From Candidatus Scatonaster coprocaballi (GTDB lineage: Bacteria; Bacillota; Clostridia; Saccharofermentanales; Saccharofermentanaceae): 64,000 bases of DNA. Shown here in pieces: positions 1 through 8,110 of the stretch (its first letter is position 1; each line of letters begins with the position of its first letter). Both the position numbers and the translations under genes were made by a program. Where the stretch lies: positions 1 to 64,000 of the forward strand of contig JAGHVD010000055.1 in assembly GCA_018064475.1 (NCBI GenBank). The letters are read 5' to 3'. Below the pieces are notes generated by a model. That model was not told where the DNA came from. It was given only the letters and a program-made list of their open reading frames with translations, and searched no databases.

Positions 1-832
1 CTTTAGCGCGATGCAGACCATTGGCATTTACGATACGGTGAAGCTGGAGGTGCTTCCTTCTGCGCCGAACCAGAAACCGAAGATCGATTTCAAGTCCAAT
101 CTTCCCTACCTCACGGCAGATCCGAAGAAGAACACGGCGGTCAAGGCGGCAGTACTCTTCCTCGATGCAATTGAAGAAGCATATGATGTGTCCATCGAGA
201 TTGAGAAGAATATTCCTTCTCAAGCGGGTCTGGGTGGCGGAAGCAGCGATGGTGCTGCGGTGCTGATGGCACTTGATGAGCTTCTTCCTGGACGAGTCTT
301 GCCGGAACAGCTCCTGTCCATGGCTGTGAAGATCGGCGCAGATGTGCCTTTCTTCCTGAAGGGTGGGACGATGCTTTGCGAGGGCGTGGGTGAGGTGATG
401 ACAGACCTTCCTAATCTTGCGAATATTCCGATGCTGATCTTGAAGCCCAGTGCAGGTGTATCTACACCCAAGTGTTATGCAAAGTTCGATGAGATGGGCC
501 TTTCCGGCATCTCAGAAGAAGAGAAGTCCTCGATACTTCGAGAGTTTCGTTTGGATATCAGTATGACTTCACCATGTATGTGTGTGCGCAACAGCGCGAC
601 TCTATGGAAGAATGATCTTCAGATCCCGGCTATGCTCGAAGTGCCTTGCATGCAGGAAGGCCTTGATCTCATGTGGAGAAATGGCGCAGTATTCTCGGCA
701 ATGAGCGGGTCGGGCAGCGCACTATTTGGACTATTTGAGACGGAAGAACAGATCGATGTGCTTCTATCTACGCCTGAGATCCAGAGACTGATCAAGGAAA
801 AATGGTGGGTGTGCAAAACCACGACGATCTGA
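1..832 (+). CDS. ispE: 4-diphosphocytidyl-2-C-methyl-D-erythritol kinase, 5' truncated by window edge
   Basis: GHMP-family kinase that phosphorylates CDP-methylerythritol with ATP in the non-mevalonate (MEP) isoprenoid pathway, in the cytoplasm. The ATP-binding GHMP motif IPSQAGLGGGSSDGAA is at residues 68-83 counted from the first visible ATG (base 11), and the C-terminal GHMP motif AMSGSGSALFG is near the end. The reading frame is open to the left edge (codons from base 2), and the family has about 20 more residues before the MQT segment, so the ATG at 11 is internal and the true start lies outside the window. It ends 9 bases from the convergent regulator gene with no clear terminator between them. 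Confidence 0.9.
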   Translation, partial: FSAMQTIGIYDTVKLEVLPSAPNQKPKIDFKSNLPYLTADPKKNTAVKAAVLFLDAIEEAYDVSIEIEKNIPSQAGLGGGSSDGAAVLMALDELLPGRVLPEQLLSMAVKIGADVPFFLKGGTMLCEGVGEVMTDLPNLANIPMLILKPSAGVSTPKCYAKFDEMGLSGISEEEKSSILREFRLDISMTSPCMCVRNSATLWKNDLQIPAMLEVPCMQEGLDLMWRNGAVFSAMSGSGSALFGLFETEEQIDVLLSTPEIQRLIKEKWWVCKTTTI

Positions 833-841
833 TATATGCAA

Positions 842-1504
842 TTAGAACAGGTAATTCGTCCGAGACTGTACCACGACACCGTGAATCTTCAGATTTCCGT
901 CTGTAAGGTCTGAAACTCTGAAATGTCGGTACTGCACGGGATTGTTATTCGTGATGACTACGATATCAGACTCCCCGTCCACCAGGCGAACGATGGAAGC
1001 ATCTTTGCCGTCCAGGCTAACAAGAAGCATCGCATTGGGATATAAATTGGTCGTAGAGAAGATGACATTCAGGGAATCCTTCATGATATAAGGGAACATA
1101 TCTGATTCGTTGTAGTAGAAACCGAAGAAACGCTCCGGCTCTAAGACCAACTGACGTTCCTTGCCTGACTTGACCAGTTTCTGATCATTTCTTGGAAGAA
1201 GCATCTTCATCTCGCGCTCGGAAAGTTCGAGTAGACTTCCGGCCTTGGAACTACTTCTGGACATTCCATCAGCGGTAATCGAGTCGTAGACGGGAAGCGT
1301 ATGCGATTCGACATGACTCGGCAGGTTGAATATGAGGTCAAAGGGGATACCTAGCAGTTTTGAGATTTTCTTGGCTGTTTCGACTTCTGGATATGCGATG
1401 CCGTGTTCCCATCGAGAAACGCAGGCTTGTGTTACGCAGAGTTTCTCCGCCAATTGCGCCTGATTCATGTTTGCACTCAGTCTGTATTCTTTCAGATAAT
1501 TCAT
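842..1504 (-). CDS. XRE-family transcriptional regulator with degenerate S24/LexA-like domain
   Basis: 220 residues. The N-terminus (about 6-60) is a clear Cro/CI-type helix-turn-helix (NQAQLAEKLCVTQACVSRWE). The C-terminus (about 125-215) follows the S24 fold of CI/LexA repressors: FFGFYYNESDMFP matches the region that usually reads GDSMxP, and IVRL the region that usually reads VKRL. The nucleophilic Ser is replaced by Asp135 and the general-base Lys by Val172, so self-cleavage is not expected; the domain probably serves dimerisation or ligand sensing. No obvious ribosome binding site precedes the ATG. Targets are unknown; it is not clearly part of the arginine cluster beside it. Confidence 0.8.
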   Translation of the reverse strand: MNYLKEYRLSANMNQAQLAEKLCVTQACVSRWEHGIAYPEVETAKKISKLLGIPFDLIFNLPSHVESHTLPVYDSITADGMSRSSSKAGSLLELSEREMKMLLPRNDQKLVKSGKERQLVLEPERFFGFYYNESDMFPYIMKDSLNVIFSTTNLYPNAMLLVSLDGKDASIVRLVDGESDIVVITNNNPVQYRHFRVSDLTDGNLKIHGVVVQSRTNYLF

Positions 1505-1663
1505 GTAAAGTATTTCCCAACACGTTATTCTTTTGTGTTATTTTATGTGATGCCACGATTAGAAGATATTCAGAAAAGCGTTGAAAAATACGACTATAAC
1601 AACTAGGAAAGAATAAGCAAACAAAGCAATCAGAATATAACAACACATTATATTCAGATACAA

Positions 1664-1687
1664 GAAAAAAGAGGCTTAAAGCCTCTT
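1664..1687 (-). terminator. Rho-independent terminator overlapping the GNAT stop codon
   Basis: On the minus strand an 8-bp perfect stem (AAGAGGCT / AGCCTCTT) is followed by a run of T (the A run at 1664-1670 on the plus strand). The 3-base loop lies at 1677-1679, so the TAA stop of the acetyltransferase (1676-1678) falls at the loop. It ends the arginine cluster transcript. Confidence 0.8.
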
Positions 1688-2200
1688 CATAAATAGTCCA
1701 CGATTGTAACCTCGCCCTATATCATGCGATATGATCTCAAATCCGTGGGCCTGATAGTAGTTCACCATTCCTATGTTGCTCAATGCAGTGTGTAGAAACA
1801 TATGTGAACAGCCAGACTGTCGCGCAGTTCCCTCACAGAAGGAGAGAAGAAAGTTGCCGATTCCTTGGCTTCGCCAATTATCCCAGACGGAGAATCTGGC
1901 AAAATAAGCCACACGCGAAGAGAATGCAAGGTCCTGATCCGGAAGTTCGTCTTGAAGCTCTCGCCTTGGACGGATGTAGAGTCGGCACGTGCCGAGGATC
2001 TCGTCGCAATCGGTAACCGCCACGAACACCACACCCGAGGAGATTGCATCCTCTACGACTTCCAATGGTTCGGAAGTCGCCTCGATGTAATCATTCGGGA
2101 TGGCAGAATCGCGGCAATAAGAAGCCATAGATTCTCGAACTAGCTGAAGAATGGTCTCGGCTTCGGCAAGCCGGGCAGTACGAACATGAATATTAGGCAT
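1676..2200 (-). CDS. GNAT-family N-acetyltransferase, possible short N-acetylglutamate synthase
   Basis: 174 residues from the ATG at 2200; an in-frame GTG at 2209 would add three residues. A single GNAT domain is visible, with the acetyl-CoA loop around RSQGIGNFLL and the C-terminal NYYQAHGF segment typical of the fold. The gene overlaps the end of argF by 8 bases and is the last gene of an argB-argD-argF cluster, so translational coupling is likely. Stand-alone GNAT proteins of this size act as N-acetylglutamate synthase in some bacteria, and no argA or argJ is in the window, so that role is plausible but inferred from position only. It could equally be an unrelated amino- or peptide-acetyltransferase. 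Confidence 0.75.
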   Translation of the reverse strand: MPNIHVRTARLAEAETILQLVRESMASYCRDSAIPNDYIEATSEPLEVVEDAISSGVVFVAVTDCDEILGTCRLYIRPRRELQDELPDQDLAFSSRVAYFARFSVWDNWRSQGIGNFLLSFCEGTARQSGCSHMFLHTALSNIGMVNYYQAHGFEIISHDIGRGYNRGLFMKRL

Positions 2201-3125
2201 ACTGTTCACTCATCAGATGTACGAGGATGGCCTTGTGTGCGTGCAGACGATTCTCGGCTTCGTCGAATACAACGGAACGAGGTCCGTCAATGATGTCTTC
2301 GGTCACTTCATAGCCACGGTAAGCCGGGAGACAGTGGAGGAAGATCGCATCCTTGGAAGCAGTTGAGAAGAGGTCGTCATTGACCTGATAATCTTTGAAA
2401 ATCTTCGCGCGCATGGCCTTCTCAGACTCCTGACCCATGCTGGCCCATGTATCTGTGTAGATGACATCTGCGTCCTTGCAAGCCACATAAGGATCCTCAG
2501 TCATGACGATCTGAGAACCAGTGATCTTGGCGTCTTCCTGAGCCTGGAGAACATACTTCTCTGGGCAGGTGTAATCTTTCGGAGAGGCAACGGAGATGTG
2601 CATGCCTGCCTTCGCACAAGCGTGCAGAAGAGAATTCGCCATGTTGTTTCCATCGCCAACATAGGCCATCTTCAGGCCTTTGAGGGAACCCTTGTGTTCC
2701 TTGATGGTGAGAAGATCAGCCAGAACCTGCGTCGGATGCTGATCATCAGAAAGACCATTAATGACTGGGATGGAACCATACTTCGCAAGATCGACGATGT
2801 CCTGATGTGCGAAAGTACGGATCATGATGCCGTCCAGCATGCCGGACAGAACATGAGCTGTATCGTAGATCGTCTCGCCACGACCGATCTGAATATCATT
2901 TCCGCTCAGGAAAAGCGCATGACCGCCCAGTTGATACATACCTACTTCGAAGGAAACACGTGTACGTGTAGAAGACTTTGTGAAAATCATGCCCAAAGTC
3001 TTGCCGGCCAGGATTGGATGGGGGATACCCTGTTTGGTCTTGGCCTTAAGATCAATTGCAGTATCAAGCAAAGCGTCAAGCTCCGCGATGGATACGTCTT
3101 CGTGAAAATCAATGTAGTGCTTCAT
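2193..3125 (-). CDS. argF: ornithine carbamoyltransferase
   Basis: Transfers the carbamoyl group of carbamoyl phosphate to ornithine to make citrulline, in arginine biosynthesis. At 310 residues it has normal length. The carbamoyl-phosphate site SSTRTRVSFEVG is at about residues 53-64, with HPTQ and the ornithine-binding HCLPAYRGYEV motif near the C-terminus, which separates OTC from aspartate carbamoyltransferase. ATG start with AAGGAG upstream. The gap to argD is only 5 bases, so the two are co-transcribed and probably translationally coupled. Confidence 0.95.
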   Translation of the reverse strand: MKHYIDFHEDVSIAELDALLDTAIDLKAKTKQGIPHPILAGKTLGMIFTKSSTRTRVSFEVGMYQLGGHALFLSGNDIQIGRGETIYDTAHVLSGMLDGIMIRTFAHQDIVDLAKYGSIPVINGLSDDQHPTQVLADLLTIKEHKGSLKGLKMAYVGDGNNMANSLLHACAKAGMHISVASPKDYTCPEKYVLQAQEDAKITGSQIVMTEDPYVACKDADVIYTDTWASMGQESEKAMRAKIFKDYQVNDDLFSTASKDAIFLHCLPAYRGYEVTEDIIDGPRSVVFDEAENRLHAHKAILVHLMSEQYA

Positions 3126-3130
3126 AGTGT

Positions 3131-4372
3131 TTACTCCTTTCCTTCGAGAACGTCCTGCAGCGCAGAGACGAATTTCATAGCCTGTAACTTTGTGAGGATC
3201 AGCGGCGGCGCGATACGGATCACGTTCGAGCCGATTGCGCTGACCAGATAACCTTTCTCAAACAGCTTCATCTTCGTTTCAGAAGCAGAACCGCAATCCA
3301 GTTCAATACCAATCAGAAGACCTTTGCCACGAACATCGGCAATCTTCTTTGTTTTCTTCGCGACAGCAGACAGCTTTTTGAAGAGGAATGCGCTGATATT
3401 GGTAGCATTCGTGAGAAGATTCTTCGATTCGATCTCCTCGAGTACGGCAAGTCCGGCTGCGCAAGCGAGGGGATTACCGCCGAATGTAGAACCGTGGTCA
3501 CCAGGGCCAAAGCCGGTTGCGACGATATTAGTTGCCAATACAGCACCGACCGGTACACCGCCGGACAGACCCTTCGCCAGGGTGACGATATCCGGCTGAA
3601 TACCATACTGCTCGTATGCGAAGAAAGTACCTGTACGTCCAACGCCGGTCTGAACTTCGTCGATGATCATCAGGATCTTGTTCTCTGTGCAAAGCTTACG
3701 AACATTCTGGATATATTCGAAGTCGGCCGGGTGTACACCGCTCTCGCCCTGGATCAGCTCCAACATGATTGCACCGGTCTGCGCATCGATGGCATTCTTT
3801 AATGCGTTGATATCGTTATACGGTTCATAGTCGAAACCAGGTGTGACTGGGCCAAACGGCTCACGGAATTTCTCTTGACCTGTAGCTGCAATAGTAGCCA
3901 TTGTACGACCATGGAAAGACATGGTCGCCGTGATGATCTTCGGCTTCGGGGTACCCTTCTTGTACCAGTAGCCACGAGCCAGCTTGATTGCACCTTCGTT
4001 GGCTTCTGCACCGGAATTGGCGAAGAATACCTTATCGGCAAAACTTCTCTCGACCAGTTTCTTGGCGAGCATGGTCTGCGGCTCGTTGTAGTAGTAATTG
4101 CAGCAGTGAATGACTTTCTTCGCCTGGGAAGAGATTGCCTTGCAAAGCTTGCCATTACTATGACCAAGTGTATTGACGGCAATGCCACCGATCATGTCCA
4201 TGTATTTCTTGCCATCTGTGCCGTAGAGATATACGCCTTTGCCGTGATCCACGACGAGCGGGACACGCTTGCCGAAGACCGGCATATATACGTTCTCATC
4301 TAATGCGACAATCTGTTCAAGATTGCCTTTCTTCTTTTCTTCGTTCACAACTACTGAAATATTATTATCCAT
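3131..4372 (-). CDS. argD: acetylornithine aminotransferase
   Basis: PLP-dependent class III aminotransferase that converts N-acetylglutamate semialdehyde to N-acetylornithine with glutamate as amino donor. The PLP lysine lies in TLAKGLSGGVPVGAV, the Asp of IIDEVQTGVGRTG holds the pyridine nitrogen, and FFANSGAEANEGAIK is the phosphate-binding region. I place the start at the ATG at 4372 (MDNNIS, 413 residues) because GAGG lies 8 bases upstream; an alternative ATG at 4396 adds 8 residues. It lies between argB and argF in the same orientation. Confidence 0.93.
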   Translation of the reverse strand: MDNNISVVVNEEKKKGNLEQIVALDENVYMPVFGKRVPLVVDHGKGVYLYGTDGKKYMDMIGGIAVNTLGHSNGKLCKAISSQAKKVIHCCNYYYNEPQTMLAKKLVERSFADKVFFANSGAEANEGAIKLARGYWYKKGTPKPKIITATMSFHGRTMATIAATGQEKFREPFGPVTPGFDYEPYNDINALKNAIDAQTGAIMLELIQGESGVHPADFEYIQNVRKLCTENKILMIIDEVQTGVGRTGTFFAYEQYGIQPDIVTLAKGLSGGVPVGAVLATNIVATGFGPGDHGSTFGGNPLACAAGLAVLEEIESKNLLTNATNISAFLFKKLSAVAKKTKKIADVRGKGLLIGIELDCGSASETKMKLFEKGYLVSAIGSNVIRIAPPLILTKLQAMKFVSALQDVLEGKE

Positions 4373-4435
4373 ATTATTAACCTCGCTATTCATCATGTAT
4401 GAATTGTGGAAGTATGATACAAGAAAAATCTGTAA

Positions 4436-5383
4436 TTAGATTTTCTCTCCTTCGAAATAAGGTTTCTTCTCTCGGACGATCATGGTACCGATACCCTTAC
4501 CGGTGAAGATTTCAAGAAGAATACTGTGCGGAATACGTCCATCGATGATATGTGCACGTCCGACACCTCGTCGAATCGTATCCAGACATCCGGTTACCTT
4601 AGGAATCATACCGCCGGTGATCACACCGGATTCAATCATGTTATGAATATCAGATTCGGTCAGAACAGGGAGAACATAGGAAGAACCGTCCTCACGAAGG
4701 GCCTTGACACCTTCTACGTCGGTCAGTGTCATGAGTTTCTCTGCTTGCAACGCAACGGCTACTTCAGCTGCGACGGTATCCGCATTGATATTGTAGCTTT
4801 CACCATCGGAACCTACACCGATCGGAGCAATGACCGGAATATATTCATCGTTTGCCAGGTTCGAGATGACCTTCGTATCGATATGCTTGATCTTACCAAC
4901 GAAACCAACATCGATCGGATTGCCGTTCGCATCTTCGGTGAGCTTCTCGCACTCGATCAAGTGTCCGTCGATTCCACTGATACCAATTGCCTTGACGCCC
5001 TTCTGACCAAGATAGGAGACGATCTCTTTGTTGGTCTTACCAATGAGCACCATCTGTGCGACACTCATGACGGAAGCGTCTGTCACACGGAGACCATTGA
5101 CGAACTTGGACTCTACGTTCAAGGTCTTCAACATATTGCTGATGTCCGGTCCGCCGCCGTGTACGAGTACAGGATTGATTCCGACAGACTTCAGCAACGC
5201 GATATCATCCATGACGGAAGATTTCAGTTCGTCGTTGACCATAGCGTTGCCACCGTACTTGATGACAATGGTCTTGCCGGCCAGGCTCTGGATATAAGGA
5301 AGCGCCTCGACCAATGTAGCTGCTTTGTTGATGAATGTCTGCATATCGTTCCCGACTGTAGGCAATGTAGTATCTTTTTCCAT
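4436..5383 (-). CDS. argB: acetylglutamate kinase
   Basis: Amino-acid-kinase-family enzyme that phosphorylates N-acetylglutamate, the usual control step of arginine synthesis. 315 residues. KYGGNAM near residue 43 and [10 protein letters not shown] near 73 form the nucleotide and substrate loops. About 20 extra residues precede the kinase core ([16 protein letters not shown]), matching the N-terminal helix that arginine-sensitive hexameric forms use for feedback inhibition; that sensitivity is inferred. It is the first gene of the arginine cluster, with AAGGAG 11 bases before the ATG and a candidate promoter with an ARG-box-like site upstream. Confidence 0.95.
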   Translation of the reverse strand: MEKDTTLPTVGNDMQTFINKAATLVEALPYIQSLAGKTIVIKYGGNAMVNDELKSSVMDDIALLKSVGINPVLVHGGGPDISNMLKTLNVESKFVNGLRVTDASVMSVAQMVLIGKTNKEIVSYLGQKGVKAIGISGIDGHLIECEKLTEDANGNPIDVGFVGKIKHIDTKVISNLANDEYIPVIAPIGVGSDGESYNINADTVAAEVAVALQAEKLMTLTDVEGVKALREDGSSYVLPVLTESDIHNMIESGVITGGMIPKVTGCLDTIRRGVGRAHIIDGRIPHSILLEIFTGKGIGTMIVREKKPYFEGEKI

Positions 5384-5433
5384 ATTAATATATGCTCCTT
5401 AATATAATGCACCCACGTCATTAATATTTATAC

Positions 5434-5462
5434 AGAATACTGAATAAAATTGCATAAAGCAA
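5434..5462 (-). promoter_or_regulatory. argB promoter with ARG-box-like sequence
   Basis: On the minus strand TTGCTT (5457-5462) and TATTCT (5434-5439) are separated by 17 bases. The spacer contains, read on the plus strand, TGAATAAAATTGCAT (5441-5455), close to the TGAATwwwwATTCA operator bound by ArgR/AhrC. Binding there would block the promoter. This is a single imperfect site and may be coincidental in AT-rich DNA. Confidence 0.4.
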
Positions 5463-5551
5463 GATGGACACTCAAAAATCAGGAAAATTGTACATTATGC
5501 ACAAGCAGGGATAGGATGACATGGGCAAGTTGCAACAATTGAAAGAAACGG

Positions 5552-5568
5552 ATGTCAAAAAAAGACAT
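5552..5568. repeat. short inverted repeat around an A tract
   Basis: ATGTC and GACAT flank seven A residues in the divergent argB/ABC-ATPase intergenic region. Function is unknown. It is a possible operator half-site pair; no factor can be assigned. Confidence 0.3.
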
Positions 5569-5611
5569 AGAATTTTGGGTGTTTTTACGAGTGGTCGCGT
5601 GTCGGCTACCG

Positions 5612-5620
5612 TGATATATT
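5612..5620 (+). promoter_or_regulatory. extended -10 promoter for the orphan ABC ATPase
   Basis: TGATATATT matches an extended -10 element (TGn followed by TATATT). No good -35 hexamer is visible 17 bases upstream. It gives a leader of about 50 bases containing the hairpin at 5637-5657. Confidence 0.45.
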
Positions 5621-5636
5621 TATGTCGTAAGAAAAA

Positions 5637-5657
5637 TTGACTCGATTCTCGGGTCAA
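5637..5657 (+). repeat. hairpin or operator in the 5' leader of the ABC ATPase
   Basis: TTGACTCGA and TCGGGTCAA pair over 9 positions, one of them a T-G wobble, with a TTC loop, and the hairpin ends 5 bases before the GGAGG ribosome binding site (5663-5667). It may be an operator for a regulator or an RNA hairpin that stabilises the mRNA. Confidence 0.45.
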
Positions 5658-5674
5658 TCATTGGAGGTTTAAAA

Positions 5675-6790
5675 ATGGCAAGTTTATCACTTCAGCATGT
5701 TTACAAGAAGTATGAAGGCGGCGTTGTAGCTGTTTCCGACTTCAATCTTGAGATTTCCGATAAGGAATTCATCATTCTGGTAGGACCTTCTGGTTGCGGT
5801 AAGTCCACAACACTTCGTATGATCGCTGGTCTCGAAGATATTTCCGAGGGTGAGATTTACATCGACGATCGTCTGATCAACGACGTACTCCCGAAGGACC
5901 GTGACATCGCAATGGTTTTCCAGAACTACGCTTTGTATCCGCATATGACAGTTTATGACAACATGGCTTTCGGTCTGAAGCTCCGTAAGGTAGCTCGTGA
6001 TGAGATTAAGCAGCGTGTTGCTGAGGCTGCTAAGATCCTTGAGATCGAACACCTGCTCGACAGAAAGCCGAAGGCTCTCTCCGGTGGTCAGCGTCAGCGT
6101 GTTGCTCTCGGTCGTGCTATCGTTCGTGACCCGAAGGTCTTCCTCATGGACGAGCCGTTGTCCAACTTGGATGCTAAGCTCCGTGTTCAGATGCGTGTTG
6201 AGATCACAAAGCTCCACCAGAGACTGCAGACAACAATCATCTACGTTACACATGACCAGACAGAGGCTATGACAATGGGTACTCGTATCGTTGTTATGAA
6301 GGATGGTTTCATCCAGCAGGTAGACTCCCCAACGGAACTCTACGACAACCCGGTCAACACATTCGTTGCAGGATTTATCGGTATGCCTCCGATGAACTTC
6401 ATCAACGCTACCATCCAGGTAGAGGGCGACGATGTTTATGTTGCATTCGAGAACGTTACAATCAAGCTTGCTGAGCGTTACTGCGTACCAGAAGTTATCG
6501 AGCGTGACGGCACAGACGTTATCTTCGGTATTCGTCCTGAGGCTCTCACAGATGACGGTACTTACGTATCCATGCATCCTGAGTGCGCTTTCTCTGCTGA
6601 CGTCGACGTTGTCGAGATGCTCGGTGCTGAGACATATCTCTATGTAACAGTTAATGGTTCTCTCCCGCTGACAGCAAGAGTTGACCCAACCACATCTGAG
6701 TCTCGTGTAGGTGAAGTTGTTGATATCGCAATCGACGCTAACCGTGTACACCTCTTCGATAAGGATACTGAGCAGAGCATCATTTCCTAA
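5675..6790 (+). CDS. MsmK/UgpC-type sugar ABC transporter ATP-binding protein
   Basis: 371-residue ATPase of the MalK/UgpC/MsmX class, energising carbohydrate importers at the membrane. Visible are Walker A GPSGCGKST (about 37-45), the Q-loop FQNYALYPHM, signature LSGGQRQRVALGRA, Walker B VFLMDEPLSNLDA and the H-loop VTHDQ, followed by a TOBE/OB-fold tail of about 130 residues that reads FGIRPEAL. No permease or binding-protein gene is nearby, so it probably serves several sugar importers, as MsmX does in Bacillus subtilis. Codon use (CGT for Arg, frequent GCT, GTT and AAG) resembles the ribosomal genes, suggesting very high expression. GGAGG lies 7 bases before the ATG. Confidence 0.9.
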   Translation: MASLSLQHVYKKYEGGVVAVSDFNLEISDKEFIILVGPSGCGKSTTLRMIAGLEDISEGEIYIDDRLINDVLPKDRDIAMVFQNYALYPHMTVYDNMAFGLKLRKVARDEIKQRVAEAAKILEIEHLLDRKPKALSGGQRQRVALGRAIVRDPKVFLMDEPLSNLDAKLRVQMRVEITKLHQRLQTTIIYVTHDQTEAMTMGTRIVVMKDGFIQQVDSPTELYDNPVNTFVAGFIGMPPMNFINATIQVEGDDVYVAFENVTIKLAERYCVPEVIERDGTDVIFGIRPEALTDDGTYVSMHPECAFSADVDVVEMLGAETYLYVTVNGSLPLTARVDPTTSESRVGEVVDIAIDANRVHLFDKDTEQSIIS

Positions 6791-6817
6791 TCATCGATTA
6801 AGTGAAATTACCAAGAC

Positions 6818-6844
6818 GGGCCGTCCTGTTAGGCAGGACGGCCC
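6818..6844 (+). terminator. terminator after the ABC ATPase
   Basis: An 11-bp perfect stem (GGGCCGTCCTG / CAGGACGGCCC) with a 5-base loop is followed by TTCTTG. The T-run is weak but the stem is very stable. Confidence 0.7.
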
Positions 6845-6997
6845 TTCTTGCATATACGCGTCCGTGTGGAAAGTCGTCGGGTGAAGGTTGCAAGATTTAC
6901 ATGAAAAGTTTAAGATAAATAAGATAGATTATTCTTGCGATTCTTGCAGGGATATTCTGATACGTGGCAATCTTGACGAAAGTGATAGGGTGAGCAT

Positions 6998-8095
6998 ATG
7001 GAAGAACTAAAGAAATGTATGCGAGAAGCGAAGAAGATCCTTGACCTGACCGTTGGTGTAATGGATACATCCGGTATGGTTGTGGCTTGCACAGATCCTG
7101 CCTGGGAAGGCATTGAGGATTCGAGTGCCAGAGCGGTTCTGCTCTCTGACGATGTTTTTTCCAGTACGGCCGGTAAGACCTATATGAAGATCATCATCGG
7201 TGAGGCGACGCAGTATATTGCTTTCATCAGTGGTGTCGACGCGGTGGCGCGCACCTACCTTGAACTGGTTACCCAGTGGATCAAGGCGGCCATGAGAGAA
7301 CGCAACACAGATGTGGAGCGTGAGACATTCATCAAGAATGTATTGCTTGAGAATGAGCTGCCGGGTGATATCCCGTTGAAAGCTCGTGAGTATAAGATTC
7401 CATTTGCAACCAAGCGTATTGTATTCATCGTTCGTGTCAATAAGAACGATGGCGTGGAGTGCCTGGAGATCCTGCAGAATCTTTTTCCGGATGGAAAGAC
7501 GCAGATGGTGGTTGCGATGGATGAGGAGACCATCCTTCTTGTGATGGATCTCAGTGAGAATGTAGATAGTTTCCTTAACGAAACAAGTAAGACGATTCTC
7601 GATAATCTCAATGCGGAGACCATGATCCGTGCACATGTCGGTATCGGTATGCCGGCACCTACGCTCCGCGATATTGCGAAGTCTTATCGTGAAGCTACAC
7701 TGGCACTTCGTGTGGGAAGCATCTTCGAGAGCGAACAGTTCATCATGCGATATGACAAACTCGGTCTCGGCCGTCTGATCTATCAGCTCCCACCGACGCT
7801 CTGCAATATGTTCTTGAGTGAGGTTTTCCCGAAGGGCGCGTATGAATCTTTGGATTCCGATACATTGGTCACCATTCAGAGTTTCTTCGAGAATAACCTG
7901 AACGGAAGTGAGACTTCCAGAAAATTGTTCGTACACCGTAATACCTTGGTTTACCGCTTGGATAAGGTTCAGAAGATCACCGGACTTGATTTGAGAAGCT
8001 TCGATGACGCTGTATTGTTCAAGTTGGCGGCAATGGTACGTACGTATCTGGAGAAACAGGAGAAGAGTAGCCAGGGTGGAAACATCAACTGGTGA
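6998..8095 (+). CDS. PucR/CdaR-family transcriptional regulator
   Basis: 365 residues. The C-terminus (about 305-355) has the PucR-type helix-turn-helix: NLNGSETSRKLFVHRNTLVY followed by RLDKVQKITGLDLR. The N-terminal 110 residues (MREAKKILDLTVGVMDTSG...) look like the sugar-diacid recognition/sensor domain of CdaR-like proteins, with a GGDEF-like middle region (about 130-240) seen in the family. The ligand is unknown. The gene lies 15 bases before ftsE on the same strand, which suggests it shares the transcript with the ftsEX division operon. AGGGTGAG precedes the ATG. Confidence 0.8.
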   Translation: MEELKKCMREAKKILDLTVGVMDTSGMVVACTDPAWEGIEDSSARAVLLSDDVFSSTAGKTYMKIIIGEATQYIAFISGVDAVARTYLELVTQWIKAAMRERNTDVERETFIKNVLLENELPGDIPLKAREYKIPFATKRIVFIVRVNKNDGVECLEILQNLFPDGKTQMVVAMDEETILLVMDLSENVDSFLNETSKTILDNLNAETMIRAHVGIGMPAPTLRDIAKSYREATLALRVGSIFESEQFIMRYDKLGLGRLIYQLPPTLCNMFLSEVFPKGAYESLDSDTLVTIQSFFENNLNGSETSRKLFVHRNTLVYRLDKVQKITGLDLRSFDDAVLFKLAAMVRTYLEKQEKSSQGGNINW

Positions 8096-8110
8096 CCCGA
8101 AGTATAAACT

